64,000 nucleotides of DNA from Sorangium cellulosum So0157-2 (GCF_000418325.1 NC_021658.1:12063501-12127500); one strand, 5' to 3'. Shown: positions 8,061-18,254, counted from the stretch's first letter. Program-made: numbers and translations. Notes: generated by a model from the letters alone, not told the origin.

Positions 8061-9122
8061 GTGATTGTGGACCAGCCCCCCACACCTGCCCCTACAGAGG
8101 TCCCGGAGGACCGCGTCACGTTCGGGCTCTCCGCCTTCGACCCTCGCCCGAGCCTGATGGCGCCTTCCATAGCGCCGGCCACCTCGGCGGCGCCGCACGT
8201 CTCGGTGGTGGTGCCGGGGCTGAACGAGGCGGAGAGCCTGGCCGAGCTCGCGCAGCGCATCGACCAGGCGCTGCGGGGGCGCTTCACCTACGAGCTCATC
8301 TTCGTGGACGACGGCAGCACGGACGACACCTGGGCCGTCATCTCCAGGATCCGCGCGGAGAACCCGGTGGTGAAGGGCATCCGGCTGCGGAAGAACTTCG
8401 GCAAGGCGACGGCGCTGACGGCCGGCTTCCGCAAGGCGAGGGGCGCGATCGTCGTCACGATGGACGCCGATCTCCAGGACGACCCGGCCGATCTGCCGAG
8501 CTTCATCGCCAAGGTCGAGGAGGGGCTCGACGTCGTGGTCGGCTGGAAGGTCAACCGGCTCGACCCCAAGAACCGCCTCGTCCTGTCCCGCATCTTCAAC
8601 GGGACGGTCCGCTCGGTCACGGGCGTGAAGCTCCACGACATGAACTGCGGCTTCAAGGCGTACCGGAGCGAGGTGCTCCGCACCATCCCGATCTACGGCG
8701 ATCTCTTCCGGTTCATCCCGGCGCTCGCCGCGTGGCAGGGCTTCCGGGTCGCGGAGATCCCGGTGCGCCATCACGCCCGCAAGTACGGCAGCTCCCGCTA
8801 CGGCCTGGAGCGCATCCTGCGCGGCTTCTTCGATCTGCTCAGCGTCATGTTCCTGACCCGCTACTCGAAGAAGCCGATGCACCTCTTCGGCCTCATCGGC
8901 CTCGTGTTCGCGGCGGTCGGGGTGACGATCAACGCCTATCTCACGCTCCTCTGGTTCCTCGGTCACAGGATCGGCGATCGCCCGCTGCTCCTGCTCGGCG
9001 TGCTGATGATCCTCCTCGGCATCCAGTTCTTCTCGATGGGCTTCATCGGCGAGTTCCTCACCTTCCAGATGCAGCAGCGGCACCAGGCCGAGGAGCTGCC
9101 GGTCCGCGAGGAGATCGAGTGA
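8061..9122 (+). CDS. GT2 glycosyltransferase, polyprenyl-phosphate sugar synthase type
   Basis: A 353-residue family 2 glycosyltransferase of the DPM1/GtrB type. The nucleotide-binding VVVPGLNEAESL, the DDGSTDDT motif and the metal-binding DADLQDDP are all present, followed by the acceptor-side region. Two C-terminal membrane helices follow (LFGLIGLVFAAVGVTI and LLLLGVLMILLGIQFF). Such enzymes transfer a sugar from a nucleotide donor to polyprenyl phosphate at the cytoplasmic face. I chose GTG 8061 from the -10 element; ATG 8158 would remove a non-conserved Pro-rich N-terminus and remains possible. A membrane flippase-like gene follows 111 nt downstream. Confidence 0.92.
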   Translation: MIVDQPPTPAPTEVPEDRVTFGLSAFDPRPSLMAPSIAPATSAAPHVSVVVPGLNEAESLAELAQRIDQALRGRFTYELIFVDDGSTDDTWAVISRIRAENPVVKGIRLRKNFGKATALTAGFRKARGAIVVTMDADLQDDPADLPSFIAKVEEGLDVVVGWKVNRLDPKNRLVLSRIFNGTVRSVTGVKLHDMNCGFKAYRSEVLRTIPIYGDLFRFIPALAAWQGFRVAEIPVRHHARKYGSSRYGLERILRGFFDLLSVMFLTRYSKKPMHLFGLIGLVFAAVGVTINAYLTLLWFLGHRIGDRPLLLLGVLMILLGIQFFSMGFIGEFLTFQMQQRHQAEELPVREEIE

Positions 9123-9233
9123 TCTCCGCCCCGCGCGCCGCTCGGTCCGGGCGCCCCGCGCCCGGGCTCCCCGCTCCGCTCCGGCGCTTCCCCCTCGCGG
9201 CCCCGCGCTGAGCGCGCCGCGGGCCTCGTCTCC

Positions 9234-10217
9234 ATGCGCCGCACCGTCCTGCGCGCCCTCGTTCGCCTGATCGGGCCGCTGCTGCTCGTCCTCGTGGTCG
9301 CGCGCATGGACGACCGGGACGCGGTGCTCGGCGCCGTGGCCTCGGCCGCGGCCGCCCCGCTCGCGCTCGCGGCGGCGCTCAACGTCCTCAACATCCACCT
9401 CAAGGTGGTCCGCTGGGACGCGCTGCTCCGCGCCCGCGGCATCGTCTACCCCCTTCGCCGGGCGTGGAGCGCGTACCTCACGTCGCTCTACGTCGGCATG
9501 TTGACCCCCGGCCGGGTCGGCGACGTCCTCAGGATCCGCTACCTGCGTCACGATCTCGGCGTTCCTTATGCGGAGGGCCTGGCCACGGTCGTGATGGATC
9601 GGCTGTGCGATCTCTACGTGCTCGCCGCGTTCGTGGCCGTCGGCGTCGCCCGCTACAGCGCGGTCATCGCCGGCCAGCTGGCCTGGCTGACGTGGGGCGG
9701 CATCGCGCTCACGGTCCTCGCCCCGCTCGTGCTGCTCATCCCTGGCCTCGCCGAGCGCATCCTCCTCGCCTTCTCGCGCAAGATCGCGAAGGAGCCCGGG
9801 GACTCCGCCGAACCTGGGGCGGCGAGCCGCTTCCTCGTGGCGCTTCGGGCCCACGTCGGGCGCGGGCTCCTCTTCACGCTTCCGGTCACGGTGGCGACGT
9901 TCGTCGTCAACTTCGTGCAGGGCTATCTGATCGCGCGCGCCCTCGGGCTCTCGCTCTCGCTCTTCGACGTCACCTGCCTGCTCGCCATCGCGAACCTCCT
10001 CGGCCTCTTGCCGATCTCGATCGCCGGCGTCGGGGTTCGAGAGCTCTTCTTCTCCCTCGTGTTCCCCTCCCTCGGCTTCACCGCCGAGCACGGCGTGAGC
10101 TTCGGCCTCCTCGTCTTCGCGGTCATCTACCTCAACGTCGTCGCCCTGGGCTTCGTGAGCTGGCAGCTGGCGCCCCCGCCCACCGCCCCTGCTCCGCAAA
10201 CCCCGGCTCCGCCGTGA
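9234..10217 (+). CDS. Flippase-like / LPG-synthase-TM domain integral membrane protein
   Basis: A 327-residue polytopic protein of the UPF0104/AglD-like family (lysylphosphatidylglycerol synthase transmembrane domain). The diagnostic region is visible around residues 60-130: a TPGRVGDVLRIRYLR segment followed by DRLCDLYVLAAF. About eight hydrophobic helices are evident. Family members with only this domain, next to a GT2 enzyme, are proposed to help move or use lipid-linked sugars; lysine transfer is unlikely because the soluble aminoacyltransferase half is absent. It is co-directional with the GT2 gene at 8061, and the pair is likely one transcription unit. Confidence 0.85.
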   Translation: MRRTVLRALVRLIGPLLLVLVVARMDDRDAVLGAVASAAAAPLALAAALNVLNIHLKVVRWDALLRARGIVYPLRRAWSAYLTSLYVGMLTPGRVGDVLRIRYLRHDLGVPYAEGLATVVMDRLCDLYVLAAFVAVGVARYSAVIAGQLAWLTWGGIALTVLAPLVLLIPGLAERILLAFSRKIAKEPGDSAEPGAASRFLVALRAHVGRGLLFTLPVTVATFVVNFVQGYLIARALGLSLSLFDVTCLLAIANLLGLLPISIAGVGVRELFFSLVFPSLGFTAEHGVSFGLLVFAVIYLNVVALGFVSWQLAPPPTAPAPQTPAPP

Positions 10218-10278
10218 CGGCCCGAGCCAGCTGATACCGCGTCCCCCAAGCTCGTCCCCGATTGCGCGCCCTACGGTA

Positions 10279-10298
10279 GGCCCCCCTCCCCGGGGGCC
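10279..10298. terminator. GC hairpin between convergent genes
   Basis: GGCCCCC-CTCCCC-GGGGGCC forms a 7-bp all-GC stem between the ends of the flippase-like gene and the convergent AgmX-like gene. It has no T-run, so Rho-independent termination is uncertain. The preceding ACGGTAGGCCCCC is shared with the large palindrome at 62379. Confidence 0.4.
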
Positions 10299-10343
10299 GG
10301 GCGGCTCGGCAAGGCCCTCATGGCCGCACTCGCCTGGTGCGAA

Positions 10344-10982
10344 CTAGAGAGAGAACCGCGTCGTGAGGGTCAGCGGCTCCCAGTCGAACGACGGCACCCG
10401 CGAGGCCGCGGCGCGGAACGCGTCGACCACGCACTCGCCGACCTCGGTGCCGGCGTAAGGCGGCCCGTCCAGCTCCACCTGGGCGTCGCCGCTCGGCGCA
10501 AAGGTCACGGTCACGCTCCCCTCGCCGCTCGGGCCGTCCGGCTGCCAGCAGCGCTGCGCGCGCACCCGGCCGTGCTCGAGCGCGGCGCCCGCGGCCCTGC
10601 CCACGCGAAGGCGCGCGGCGTCGGCCCGGCTCGACCAGGCGTCGTGCCCGTCGTGCGACCGCGGCAGCACCTCGGCCGACGCGGGGTACGGGGCGCCGCG
10701 CTGCGGGCAGTGCGCAGGCCGCACCATCGCGTAGCCGGTCGCGGTGGCGAAGCCGCACACCGCGAGCGCCACCAGCAGGGAGCGCTGCCCGCCGCCCCGG
10801 CCGTGAGGGCCGTCGGGCGGGCCGTCGTCGCCCGAGCCGCCGCGCAGCCGCTCGACCTCGGCGCGGACCTCCGCGAGCTCCGCATCCCGGGCGGCGAGCG
10901 CCGCCTCCCGCTCCTTCAGCTTGGCTTCGAGGGTTTCGATGCGCGCGCGAGCCGCATCGAGATGATCCCGGTAGTGCGACAT
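10344..10982 (-). CDS. AgmX/PglI C-terminal-like membrane protein
   Basis: A 212-residue protein. An N-terminal coiled coil (about residues 5-48, heptads of Ala/Glu/Leu/Arg) precedes a Gly-rich linker and one membrane helix around residues 68-86 (LLVALAVCGFATATGYAMV). The C-terminal 70 residues carry the pattern GSVTVTF, G, PYAGTEVGECVVDAFRAA, VPSFDWEP, typical of the AgmX/PglI C-terminal TonB-like domain common in myxobacteria, where it links to gliding and envelope complexes. The precise partner here is unknown. The -10 TAGAAT ends 6 nt before the ATG, so the transcript is predicted to be leaderless. Confidence 0.8.
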   Translation of the reverse strand: MSHYRDHLDAARARIETLEAKLKEREAALAARDAELAEVRAEVERLRGGSGDDGPPDGPHGRGGGQRSLLVALAVCGFATATGYAMVRPAHCPQRGAPYPASAEVLPRSHDGHDAWSSRADAARLRVGRAAGAALEHGRVRAQRCWQPDGPSGEGSVTVTFAPSGDAQVELDGPPYAGTEVGECVVDAFRAAASRVPSFDWEPLTLTTRFSL

Positions 10983-10988
10983 GGGACC

Positions 10989-10994
10989 ATTCTA
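10989..10994 (-). promoter_or_regulatory. -10 element TAGAAT, leaderless start
   Basis: The minus strand reads GG-TAGAAT-GGTCCC-ATG. The hexamer differs from TATAAT by one base and sits 6 nt from the ATG at 10982, with no ribosome binding site between them. Confidence 0.55.
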
Positions 10995-11099
10995 CCGCGG
11001 GCCGCGCGCGGCGCCTGCCCTTCCCACGCCCCCCGCGCCATTCCTGCCGTTCCTTGACAGCGGGGGGTAGGGTCAAGTAGCCGAGGACCCGCCTCCTCC

Positions 11100-13262
11100 A
11101 TGCTAGAGCCCCACCGCACCAGGCTGAGCAGCGCGCTCGCGAAGCTCGACGGCACCCTCGAGCGGCTCGCGCGCGCCGCCGTGACCCTGGCGCCGTGGCC
11201 GATCCTCTTCGGCATCTGCATCGCCGCGTCGGCGTGGGTCTTCACCCACCCGGGCCGCGTCGCCCTGCTCTCGACGAACAAGCTGACCGAGCTGGAACGC
11301 CGCTGGATGGCCGGCGGCGCCGTCGCCGCCATCGTGGGGGTCGGCCTCGCCTACTTCTTCGTGATGCTGGCGAGGCGCGCCTTGACCCGCTCGTGGGACG
11401 TCGTGGGCACGGTCGGCCGCCTCAACCGCGCCCTCGCCCCCCTGCTCGCGCTCCCCTTCGTCGCCGCGCTCAAGCTGCCGAACATCGAGAAGGACAGCCC
11501 GAGGACCGCGATCTTCTACGCCGCCCTCGCCGCCGCGACGGTGGGCGCCGGCGTCTACGCCTGGGGCCGCGGCGCCCGGCTCTCGCCCGCGCTCGACGAC
11601 GCGCCCGCGCCCGCAAGCGGCGGCCCGCTCGCCAAAGCCGGCCGGTGGCTCGCGCCGCTCGCCGTCCTTGCCGTGTGGGCAGGCTACGCCCTCTTCTTCT
11701 CCCGGCTCGCGATCACCAACCACCACGCGCTGCACACGCGGACGCCCGACCTCGGGTACTACGACAACATCTTCTACCAGTCGATCCACGGGCGGCCGCT
11801 CGGCTGCTCCTGGCTCCGCGCCGGCTACCACGGCTCCGCGCACTTCGATCCCATCCTCGTCCTGCTCTCGCCGCTCTACCTCATCTATCCGAGGGCGGAG
11901 CTCCTCCTCGTGCTCCAGTCCGTGTGGCTCGGCGCCGGCGTGATCCCGGTGTACCTGCTCGCGCTCGACAAGCTCGAGCACCGCGGCAAGGCGCTCCTGC
12001 TCGCCGCCGTGTGGGCCCTCTACCCGGCCCTGCACGGCGCGAACATGTACGAGTTCCACTCGCTCGCGCTGATCTCGCCGCTCGTCGTCTGGCTCCTCTA
12101 CTTCTACGAGACCGGCAAGGACCGGTGGTACTGGGTCACCCTCGCCGCGCTGCTGCTCTGCCGCGAGGACGTCTCGCTCCTGATGTGCTTCATCGGGCTC
12201 TACGCCATCTTCGACCGGCGCGCGGGCCGGACGCGCCTCGGCTGGATCACCATCGCGACGAGCCTCGTCTACTTCGTCATCGTGAAGCTGTTCTTCATGA
12301 CGTCCGCCGGCATCATCATGTCGGGCAAGGACGCGTACTCGTTCGCCTACTACTACGAAGAGCTCATGCCGAACCGGAGCGGGCTCGGCGGCCTCGTCAT
12401 CTCCGTCCTCACGAACCCCGTCTTCGTCCTCAAGGTCATGCTCGAGGAGCCGAAGATCCTCTTCCTGCTCCAGCTCTTCGTCCCCCTCTGCTTCCTGCCC
12501 TTCCTCGCCAAGCCCGGGCGATGGATGCTCGCCTACGGGCTCCTGTTCTGCCTGCTCGCCTCGCGCGACGCGGTCTTCTCAATCCACTTCCAGTACTCGT
12601 CGATCCTCTTCCCCATCGCCTTCGTGCTGACGCCGATCGCGCTCAAGCGGGTCGAGGACTCCGCGCCGGCCGCGTACGTCGGGCTCGACGGGCGGCGGCT
12701 CTCGCGCGCGCTGCTCGCGGCGACCCTCGTGGCGAGCGCGCTCGTGTCGTGGAAGTTCGGCGGCCTCGTCGAGAACGCCTCGTTCAGGGGAGGCTTTCAC
12801 CGCGTGGCGCGCGCGCTCACGCCCGAGCAGGAGGCCACCTACGCGTGGGTCAGGAAGCAGGTCGAGTCGATCCCGCCCGGCGCGATCGTCGGCGCGACGA
12901 GCAAGATGGGGCCGCACGTATCCAACCGGAAGGAAGCCTATTTCTACCCGGGCGACCGCGCCGCCATCGTCCAGTACGTGTTCCTCGACGAGGGGGAGCT
13001 CAAGGGCAAGGACCTGGAGCGCCACAACGCGGCGGTGAAGCGCGGCGAGCTCACGGAGCTCGGCCGGCTGAAGAAGATGGCGCTCTTCAAGCGGGTGAAG
13101 CCGGCGGCGAAGCAGCCGCCGAAAGCGCCGGCCGAGCGCGACGAGCCCCCTACCGAAGGCCCGGATCCGGAGCTACGAAAGCAGGACAGAAAAGACGGCG
13201 GCGCGCCGCCCGAGCCAACCAGCACCGCGGAGCAAGATGAAGACCCTCCTCCTGGCCCATGA
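11100..13262 (+). CDS. DUF2079 polytopic membrane protein
   Basis: A 720-residue integral membrane protein with about a dozen hydrophobic helices. It has DUF2079 hallmarks: TPDLGYYDNIFYQSIHG, then HFDPILVLLSPLYLI, and later EFHSLALISPLVVW and LLCREDVSLLM. The family is predicted to be distantly GT-C-like (membrane glycosyltransferase fold), so a lipid-linked sugar substrate is possible but unproven. The C-terminal 50 residues are a charged Pro-rich tail. A TTGACA at 11054-11059 lies about 40 nt upstream of the start with a weak -10. The 3' end overlaps the next gene by 26 nt, indicating coupled translation. Confidence 0.88.
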   Translation: MLEPHRTRLSSALAKLDGTLERLARAAVTLAPWPILFGICIAASAWVFTHPGRVALLSTNKLTELERRWMAGGAVAAIVGVGLAYFFVMLARRALTRSWDVVGTVGRLNRALAPLLALPFVAALKLPNIEKDSPRTAIFYAALAAATVGAGVYAWGRGARLSPALDDAPAPASGGPLAKAGRWLAPLAVLAVWAGYALFFSRLAITNHHALHTRTPDLGYYDNIFYQSIHGRPLGCSWLRAGYHGSAHFDPILVLLSPLYLIYPRAELLLVLQSVWLGAGVIPVYLLALDKLEHRGKALLLAAVWALYPALHGANMYEFHSLALISPLVVWLLYFYETGKDRWYWVTLAALLLCREDVSLLMCFIGLYAIFDRRAGRTRLGWITIATSLVYFVIVKLFFMTSAGIIMSGKDAYSFAYYYEELMPNRSGLGGLVISVLTNPVFVLKVMLEEPKILFLLQLFVPLCFLPFLAKPGRWMLAYGLLFCLLASRDAVFSIHFQYSSILFPIAFVLTPIALKRVEDSAPAAYVGLDGRRLSRALLAATLVASALVSWKFGGLVENASFRGGFHRVARALTPEQEATYAWVRKQVESIPPGAIVGATSKMGPHVSNRKEAYFYPGDRAAIVQYVFLDEGELKGKDLERHNAAVKRGELTELGRLKKMALFKRVKPAAKQPPKAPAERDEPPTEGPDPELRKQDRKDGGAPPEPTSTAEQDEDPPPGP

Positions 13263-13683
13263 CTTCGACGAGACCTCGGAGCGCGCCCTCGACACGGCGA
13301 TCGAGCTCGCCCGCAAGCTCTCCGCGAAGATCGTCGTCTCACACGTGTACAGCGTGCCCGTCTACACCTTCCCGGAGGGCTCGTCGCTGATCCCCTCGGC
13401 CGAGGACGCCGCGCGCCTCGCCGAGGCGGCCCAGCGGAGCCTCGATCAGGTGCTCGAGCGCCGGCGCGCCGTGGGCGACGTCGAGATCTCGGGCACGCTG
13501 CGCGCCGGCGCCCCCGACGAGGAGATCTGCCGGCTCGCGGACGAGATCGGCGCCGACATGATCGTGATCGGGACGCACACGCGCGGAGCGGTCGCGCGGG
13601 CGCTGCTCGGCAGCGTGGCCCAGCGGGTGGTGCGCTCGGCGAACGTCCCCGTGCTGACGATCCGCGGCCCGCAGAGCGGTTGA
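13237..13683 (+). CDS. Universal stress protein, UspA family
   Basis: A 148-residue single-domain Usp protein. The N-terminal TLLLAHDFDETSERAL with a conserved Asp and the C-terminal GTHTRGAVARALLGSVAQ glycine/serine nucleotide loop (G-2x-G-9x-G(S/T) type) are both present, so ATP binding is likely. The gene starts inside the DUF2079 coding sequence, with GGAG 6 nt before its ATG. The pairing of a stress protein with a large membrane protein suggests joint expression; no direct link is visible. Confidence 0.9.
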   Translation: MKTLLLAHDFDETSERALDTAIELARKLSAKIVVSHVYSVPVYTFPEGSSLIPSAEDAARLAEAAQRSLDQVLERRRAVGDVEISGTLRAGAPDEEICRLADEIGADMIVIGTHTRGAVARALLGSVAQRVVRSANVPVLTIRGPQSG

Positions 13684-13885
13684 GCTACGACACGCCGGGG
13701 GCACGCGCCCCCGACGCCCGCGATCCCGCCGATGACTTCCAGCACGGCTCGCCCCTCAGGCCTGACGTGTGTGGCCTCACGAAATCATCGCATCCGGTGT
13801 CCGGTATCGCCGGAACGGCATTAGAAATTTCCCGATGCCCTGTCAAATGCATCCGGCCGTGGCTCCGAAACCTCGTTGAAACATC

Positions 13886-13900
13886 GGGCGCGTTACGCCC
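13886..13900. promoter_or_regulatory. Inverted repeat immediately before amt
   Basis: GGGCG-CGTTA-CGCCC lies 5 nt before the ATG at 13906. The 222-nt upstream region is noticeably richer in A/T than its neighbours (13755-13880) and also has TCCGG-TATCG-CCGGA near 13800. Either repeat could be an operator. I found no clear sigma-54 GG-N10-GC site. Confidence 0.35.
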
Positions 13901-13905
13901 GAGCC

Positions 13906-15120
<1,215 letters not shown>

Positions 15121-15274
15121 GCGACACGGGGGGCAGCCCCAGCCCCCGGCGTCGTCTCGGGCCTCGGCCGGGCTCGCTCTCCTGGTAACGAAGGGGTGGG
15201 GCGCCGTCGTAGTTGCCTCCACCCGGGCGCACCGCTAGAGCGACAGACGGTTCGAACCGCCGGGGCGCCGGGGA

Positions 15275-15283
15275 TGCTATGAG
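15275..15283 (+). promoter_or_regulatory. Predicted extended -10 upstream of yebC
   Basis: TGC-TATGAG matches the recurring element, but lies about 135 nt before the yebC ATG, implying a leader of about 125 nt. The rest of the 15121-15417 gap shows no gene. Confidence 0.4.
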
Positions 15284-15417
15284 AGGTCGACGCTCTCTCG
15301 GCGCCCCCGGCGCCCCGACGGCATCTCCCCCCGGACCGATCGGTGCTCCAGCTTGCGCCGAACCTTTCCCCTGGGCGCGCGCCGAGCGAGCGCCCCGTCA
15401 TCACGGAGCAGACAGGC

Positions 15418-16167
15418 ATGAGCGGCCATTCCAAGTGGGCCACCATCAAGCGGAAGAAGGGCGCCCTCGACGCGAAGCGCGGCAAGCTCTTCACCAAGCT
15501 CATCAAGGAGATCACCGTCGCCTCGCGCATGGGCGGCGGAGACCCGAACGGCAACCCGCGCCTCCGGAAGGCGGTCAACGACGCCAAGGGCCAGGCGATG
15601 CCCGCCGACACGATCAAGCGCGCCATCCAGCGCGGCACCGGCGAGATCGAGGGCGCGAACTACGAGGAGATCCTCTACGAAGGCACCGGCCCCGGCGGGA
15701 CCCTGTTCCTCTGCGAGGCGATGACCGACAACCGGAACCGCACCGTCGCCGAGATCCGGAAGATCTTCGAGAAGAACAACGGGCAGCTCGGCGCCGGCGG
15801 CTCCGCGCAGTGGGCCTTCGATCGCAAGGGGATCATCCTCATCGCGAAGGACGCGGCGACCGAAGACCAGCTCATGGACACCGCCGTGGGCGCGGGCGCG
15901 GACGACTACAGCGACCAGGGCGAGGAGTGGCAGGTGCTCTCCAGCGTCGACGTGATGGACGCCGTCGTGAAGGCCCTCGAGGACGCGAAGATCGCGGTGA
16001 AGTCGAGCACCGCGGGCTACGTCCCCAAGAACAAGAAAGAGGTCGCCGGCCGCGACGCCGAGGTCTGTCTCAACCTCGTCGACTCGCTCGACGACCACGA
16101 CGACGTGCAGAACGTCTACGCCGACTTCGACGTCCCCGAAGAGGAGCTCGCGAAGCTCGAGGGGTGA
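15418..16167 (+). CDS. yebC: YebC/PmpR family regulatory protein
   Basis: A 249-residue protein with the unmistakable start MSGHSKWATIKRKKG and internal GGDPNGNPRLR, family hallmarks. YebC-type proteins were first described as transcriptional regulators. More recent work links them to relief of ribosome stalling at proline-rich stretches, which would suit the many Pro-rich proteins in this window. The frame is open from 15343, but MSGHSKW fixes the start at 15418. It converges with the CPBP protease gene, with only 28 nt between them. Confidence 0.95.
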   Translation: MSGHSKWATIKRKKGALDAKRGKLFTKLIKEITVASRMGGGDPNGNPRLRKAVNDAKGQAMPADTIKRAIQRGTGEIEGANYEEILYEGTGPGGTLFLCEAMTDNRNRTVAEIRKIFEKNNGQLGAGGSAQWAFDRKGIILIAKDAATEDQLMDTAVGAGADDYSDQGEEWQVLSSVDVMDAVVKALEDAKIAVKSSTAGYVPKNKKEVAGRDAEVCLNLVDSLDDHDDVQNVYADFDVPEEELAKLEG

Positions 16168-16195
16168 CGCCCGGCCCGACGAGGGCGCCCGCACG

Positions 16196-16924
16196 TCACG
16201 GGCGCCAGATCGGGAAGCTCACGATCGCCCACGAAAAGAACGCGTGGGCGAAGAGCGCCGGCGGCAGGCGGCCGGTGCGGTGCACCACGCGGCCCCACAC
16301 GATCGAGCAGCCGAAGCCCGCCGCGACGAGCAGCGGGTTCGGCCCGGCGAGCGGATCGCCGAGCAAGAAGAGCGTGGGGAGGTGCGCGGCGGCGAAGAGC
16401 GCGCTCGACAGCAGCCAGGCGGTCACCTGGCCGAACGGCCCCTCGAGCGCGCGCATGACGAGCCCACGCCAGACGAGCTCCTCGAGCGCGGCCACGACGA
16501 AGACGATCGCGCCGGTGAACACGCGCGTGTCGGCCAGGGGGTCGCCGAGGTGGAGGTACAGGCGGAGGAGCCACGCCTCGCGCGGCGAGCCCCGCGGGGC
16601 GAGCGCCAGCTGCACCGCCATGGCCATGCCGTAGAGCCCCGCCGCGACGAACGCGCCGCGCGCGAGATCGCCCGACAGCGGGCGGAGCGCGGCGCGGAGC
16701 TCGCCGCGCCGGCGGAGCCACATGACGGTGATCGCCGCGAGGACGGCGTAGAGCGCGCCGAGCGCCGCGAGCATGCCGGGCGCGCCGGCGCGATCGGGGT
16801 GGAACGCGTACGCGACCGCGAGCGCGACGCCAATGGTGACGGACGCGGCGATGAGCGCGGCCTCGCGGCGCGAGGCCCGCGGCGGCTCGCGCGGATCGGT
16901 GGCCGGCGGGTCGACCGGGATCAT
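16196..16924 (-). CDS. CPBP-family intramembrane glutamic protease
   Basis: A 242-residue polytopic protein with about seven helices and the CPBP/Abi motifs: EELVWRG (E148, E149, R153), FAAAHLP (H181) and FAHAFF (H227). These form the catalytic site of Rce1/CAAX-type intramembrane proteases. Its ATG (16924-16922) overlaps the coaBC TGA (16923-16921) as ATGA, so the two are co-translated. No functional connection to coenzyme A synthesis is known, and the substrate cannot be predicted. Confidence 0.9.
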   Translation of the reverse strand: MIPVDPPATDPREPPRASRREAALIAASVTIGVALAVAYAFHPDRAGAPGMLAALGALYAVLAAITVMWLRRRGELRAALRPLSGDLARGAFVAAGLYGMAMAVQLALAPRGSPREAWLLRLYLHLGDPLADTRVFTGAIVFVVAALEELVWRGLVMRALEGPFGQVTAWLLSSALFAAAHLPTLFLLGDPLAGPNPLLVAAGFGCSIVWGRVVHRTGRLPPALFAHAFFSWAIVSFPIWRP

Positions 16925-18234
16925 CGCGCGCACAGCTGCACGACCCGATCGAGGATGCGGTCGGCGAGCACGGGCTTGGGCAACACGCCGAGCGCGTCGG
17001 CGGCGTCGCGGGTCACGATCGTGGCGCGGTTGTCGTCCCGGCCGAACGAGTCCGCGGCGTGGTTGGCGACGATCATGTCGACGCGCTTGCTCGCGAGCTT
17101 GCGCCGCGCATAGGCGATCACGCCGTCGTCCGAGTCGGTCTCGACGGCGAACCCGACGAGCACCGGGGGCCGCGCGCCGCCCTCGCGCGCGGCGGCGTCG
17201 AGGCCGGCGCGCGCGAGGCCGACCTCGGCGAGCAGGTCGGGGTTCGGGACGAGCGGGAGCGACGCGAGATCCGGCGTGCGCTTCAGCTTTGTCGCGTGCT
17301 GCTCGGCCGGGCGGTAGTCGGACACCGCGGCCGTCATGATCAGCGCGTCGGCGCCGCGGAGGTCCTCGCCGAGCGCCTGCCAGAGCGCGGCGCGCATCTC
17401 GAGCGCGCCGCGCACGTCGACGCGCCGCGCGCCGGGCGGCGCGGCGAGCGACACGGGACCGGCGATGAGCGTGACCTGCGCGCCGCGGAGCGCCGCCCGA
17501 TCGGCCACGGCGAAGCCCATCTTGCCGGTCGACCGGTTGCCGAGGAAGCGCACGGGATCGAGGTCCTCGAGCGTGGGCCCCGCGGTGACGACGAGGCGGA
17601 GCCCCGCGAGATCCCGCGGGCCCAGCCGCGAGAGCGCCGCGGCCGCGATCGCCGCGGGCTCGGCCATGCGCCCGAGGCCGCGCTCGCCCGAGGCGACCTC
17701 GCCGAAGACCGGACCGACGAGCTCCACGCGCCCGTCGGCCTCGAGCGTGGCGACGTTCCGCGCGGTCGCGGGGTGCGCCCACATGCGGGGGTGCATCGCC
17801 GGCGCGGCGAGCACCGGGCCCTTCGCGCACAGGGCGAGCGCCGTCACGAGGTCGTCGGCGCGGCCGGCGGCGAGGCGGGCGAGCACGTCGGCGGTCGCGG
17901 GCACGAGGAGCACGAGGTCCGCCTCGGCGGCGAGCGCGACGTGCAGCTCGCCCGCGAACCCCGGGTCCCACATCGTGTCGCGCACCGGCGCGCCGCAGAG
18001 CCCGCTCAGCGTCATCGGGCCGAGGAACTGCTGCGCCGCGCGGGTCATGATCGGGAGCACGCGCGCGCCGCCCTGGATCAGGAGCCGCGCGACCTCGGCG
18101 GCCTTGTACGCGGCGATGCTGCCGGAGACCGCGAGCGCGACGGTCGGTCGCCCGCCGGCGGCGGTGTGGCCAGCGGCCGGCGGAGCGGGGGCGTCGGGGT
18201 GAGGCGCAGGAGAGGACGGCGTTCGGCCGGACAT
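16921..18234 (-). CDS. coaBC: Bifunctional phosphopantothenoylcysteine decarboxylase / phosphopantothenate-cysteine ligase
   Basis: A 437-residue enzyme for two steps of coenzyme A synthesis. The N-terminal flavin-dependent decarboxylase (CoaC) shows SGSIAAYKA and LVPATADVLARLAAG. The C-terminal ligase (CoaB) shows VTAGPTLEDLDPVRF and GNRSTGKMGF. The decarboxylase substrate motif usually read as PxMNxxMW is PAMHPRMW here, His in place of Asn; I recall the same substitution in actinobacterial CoaBC, so it need not mean inactivity. The first 28 residues are a Pro/Ala-rich extension. Upstream is a four-hairpin repeat array (18255-18378). Confidence 0.93.
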   Translation of the reverse strand: MSGRTPSSPAPHPDAPAPPAAGHTAAGGRPTVALAVSGSIAAYKAAEVARLLIQGGARVLPIMTRAAQQFLGPMTLSGLCGAPVRDTMWDPGFAGELHVALAAEADLVLLVPATADVLARLAAGRADDLVTALALCAKGPVLAAPAMHPRMWAHPATARNVATLEADGRVELVGPVFGEVASGERGLGRMAEPAAIAAAALSRLGPRDLAGLRLVVTAGPTLEDLDPVRFLGNRSTGKMGFAVADRAALRGAQVTLIAGPVSLAAPPGARRVDVRGALEMRAALWQALGEDLRGADALIMTAAVSDYRPAEQHATKLKRTPDLASLPLVPNPDLLAEVGLARAGLDAAAREGGARPPVLVGFAVETDSDDGVIAYARRKLASKRVDMIVANHAADSFGRDDNRATIVTRDAADALGVLPKPVLADRILDRVVQLCAR

Positions 18235-18254
18235 GATGCAGGTGCCAGCGTGGG

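Noticed and set aside
15245..15262. GGTTCGAACC resembling a tRNA T-arm
   Set aside because: The flanking bases do not form a T-stem, and no acceptor or anticodon arm can be found around it.
17880..17920. PATADV instead of PASANT-type motif in CoaC, first suspected as a defect
   Set aside because: PATAD occurs in well-studied CoaBC proteins, and the His in PAMHPRMW is also found in actinobacterial members as I recall, so inactivity is not supported.
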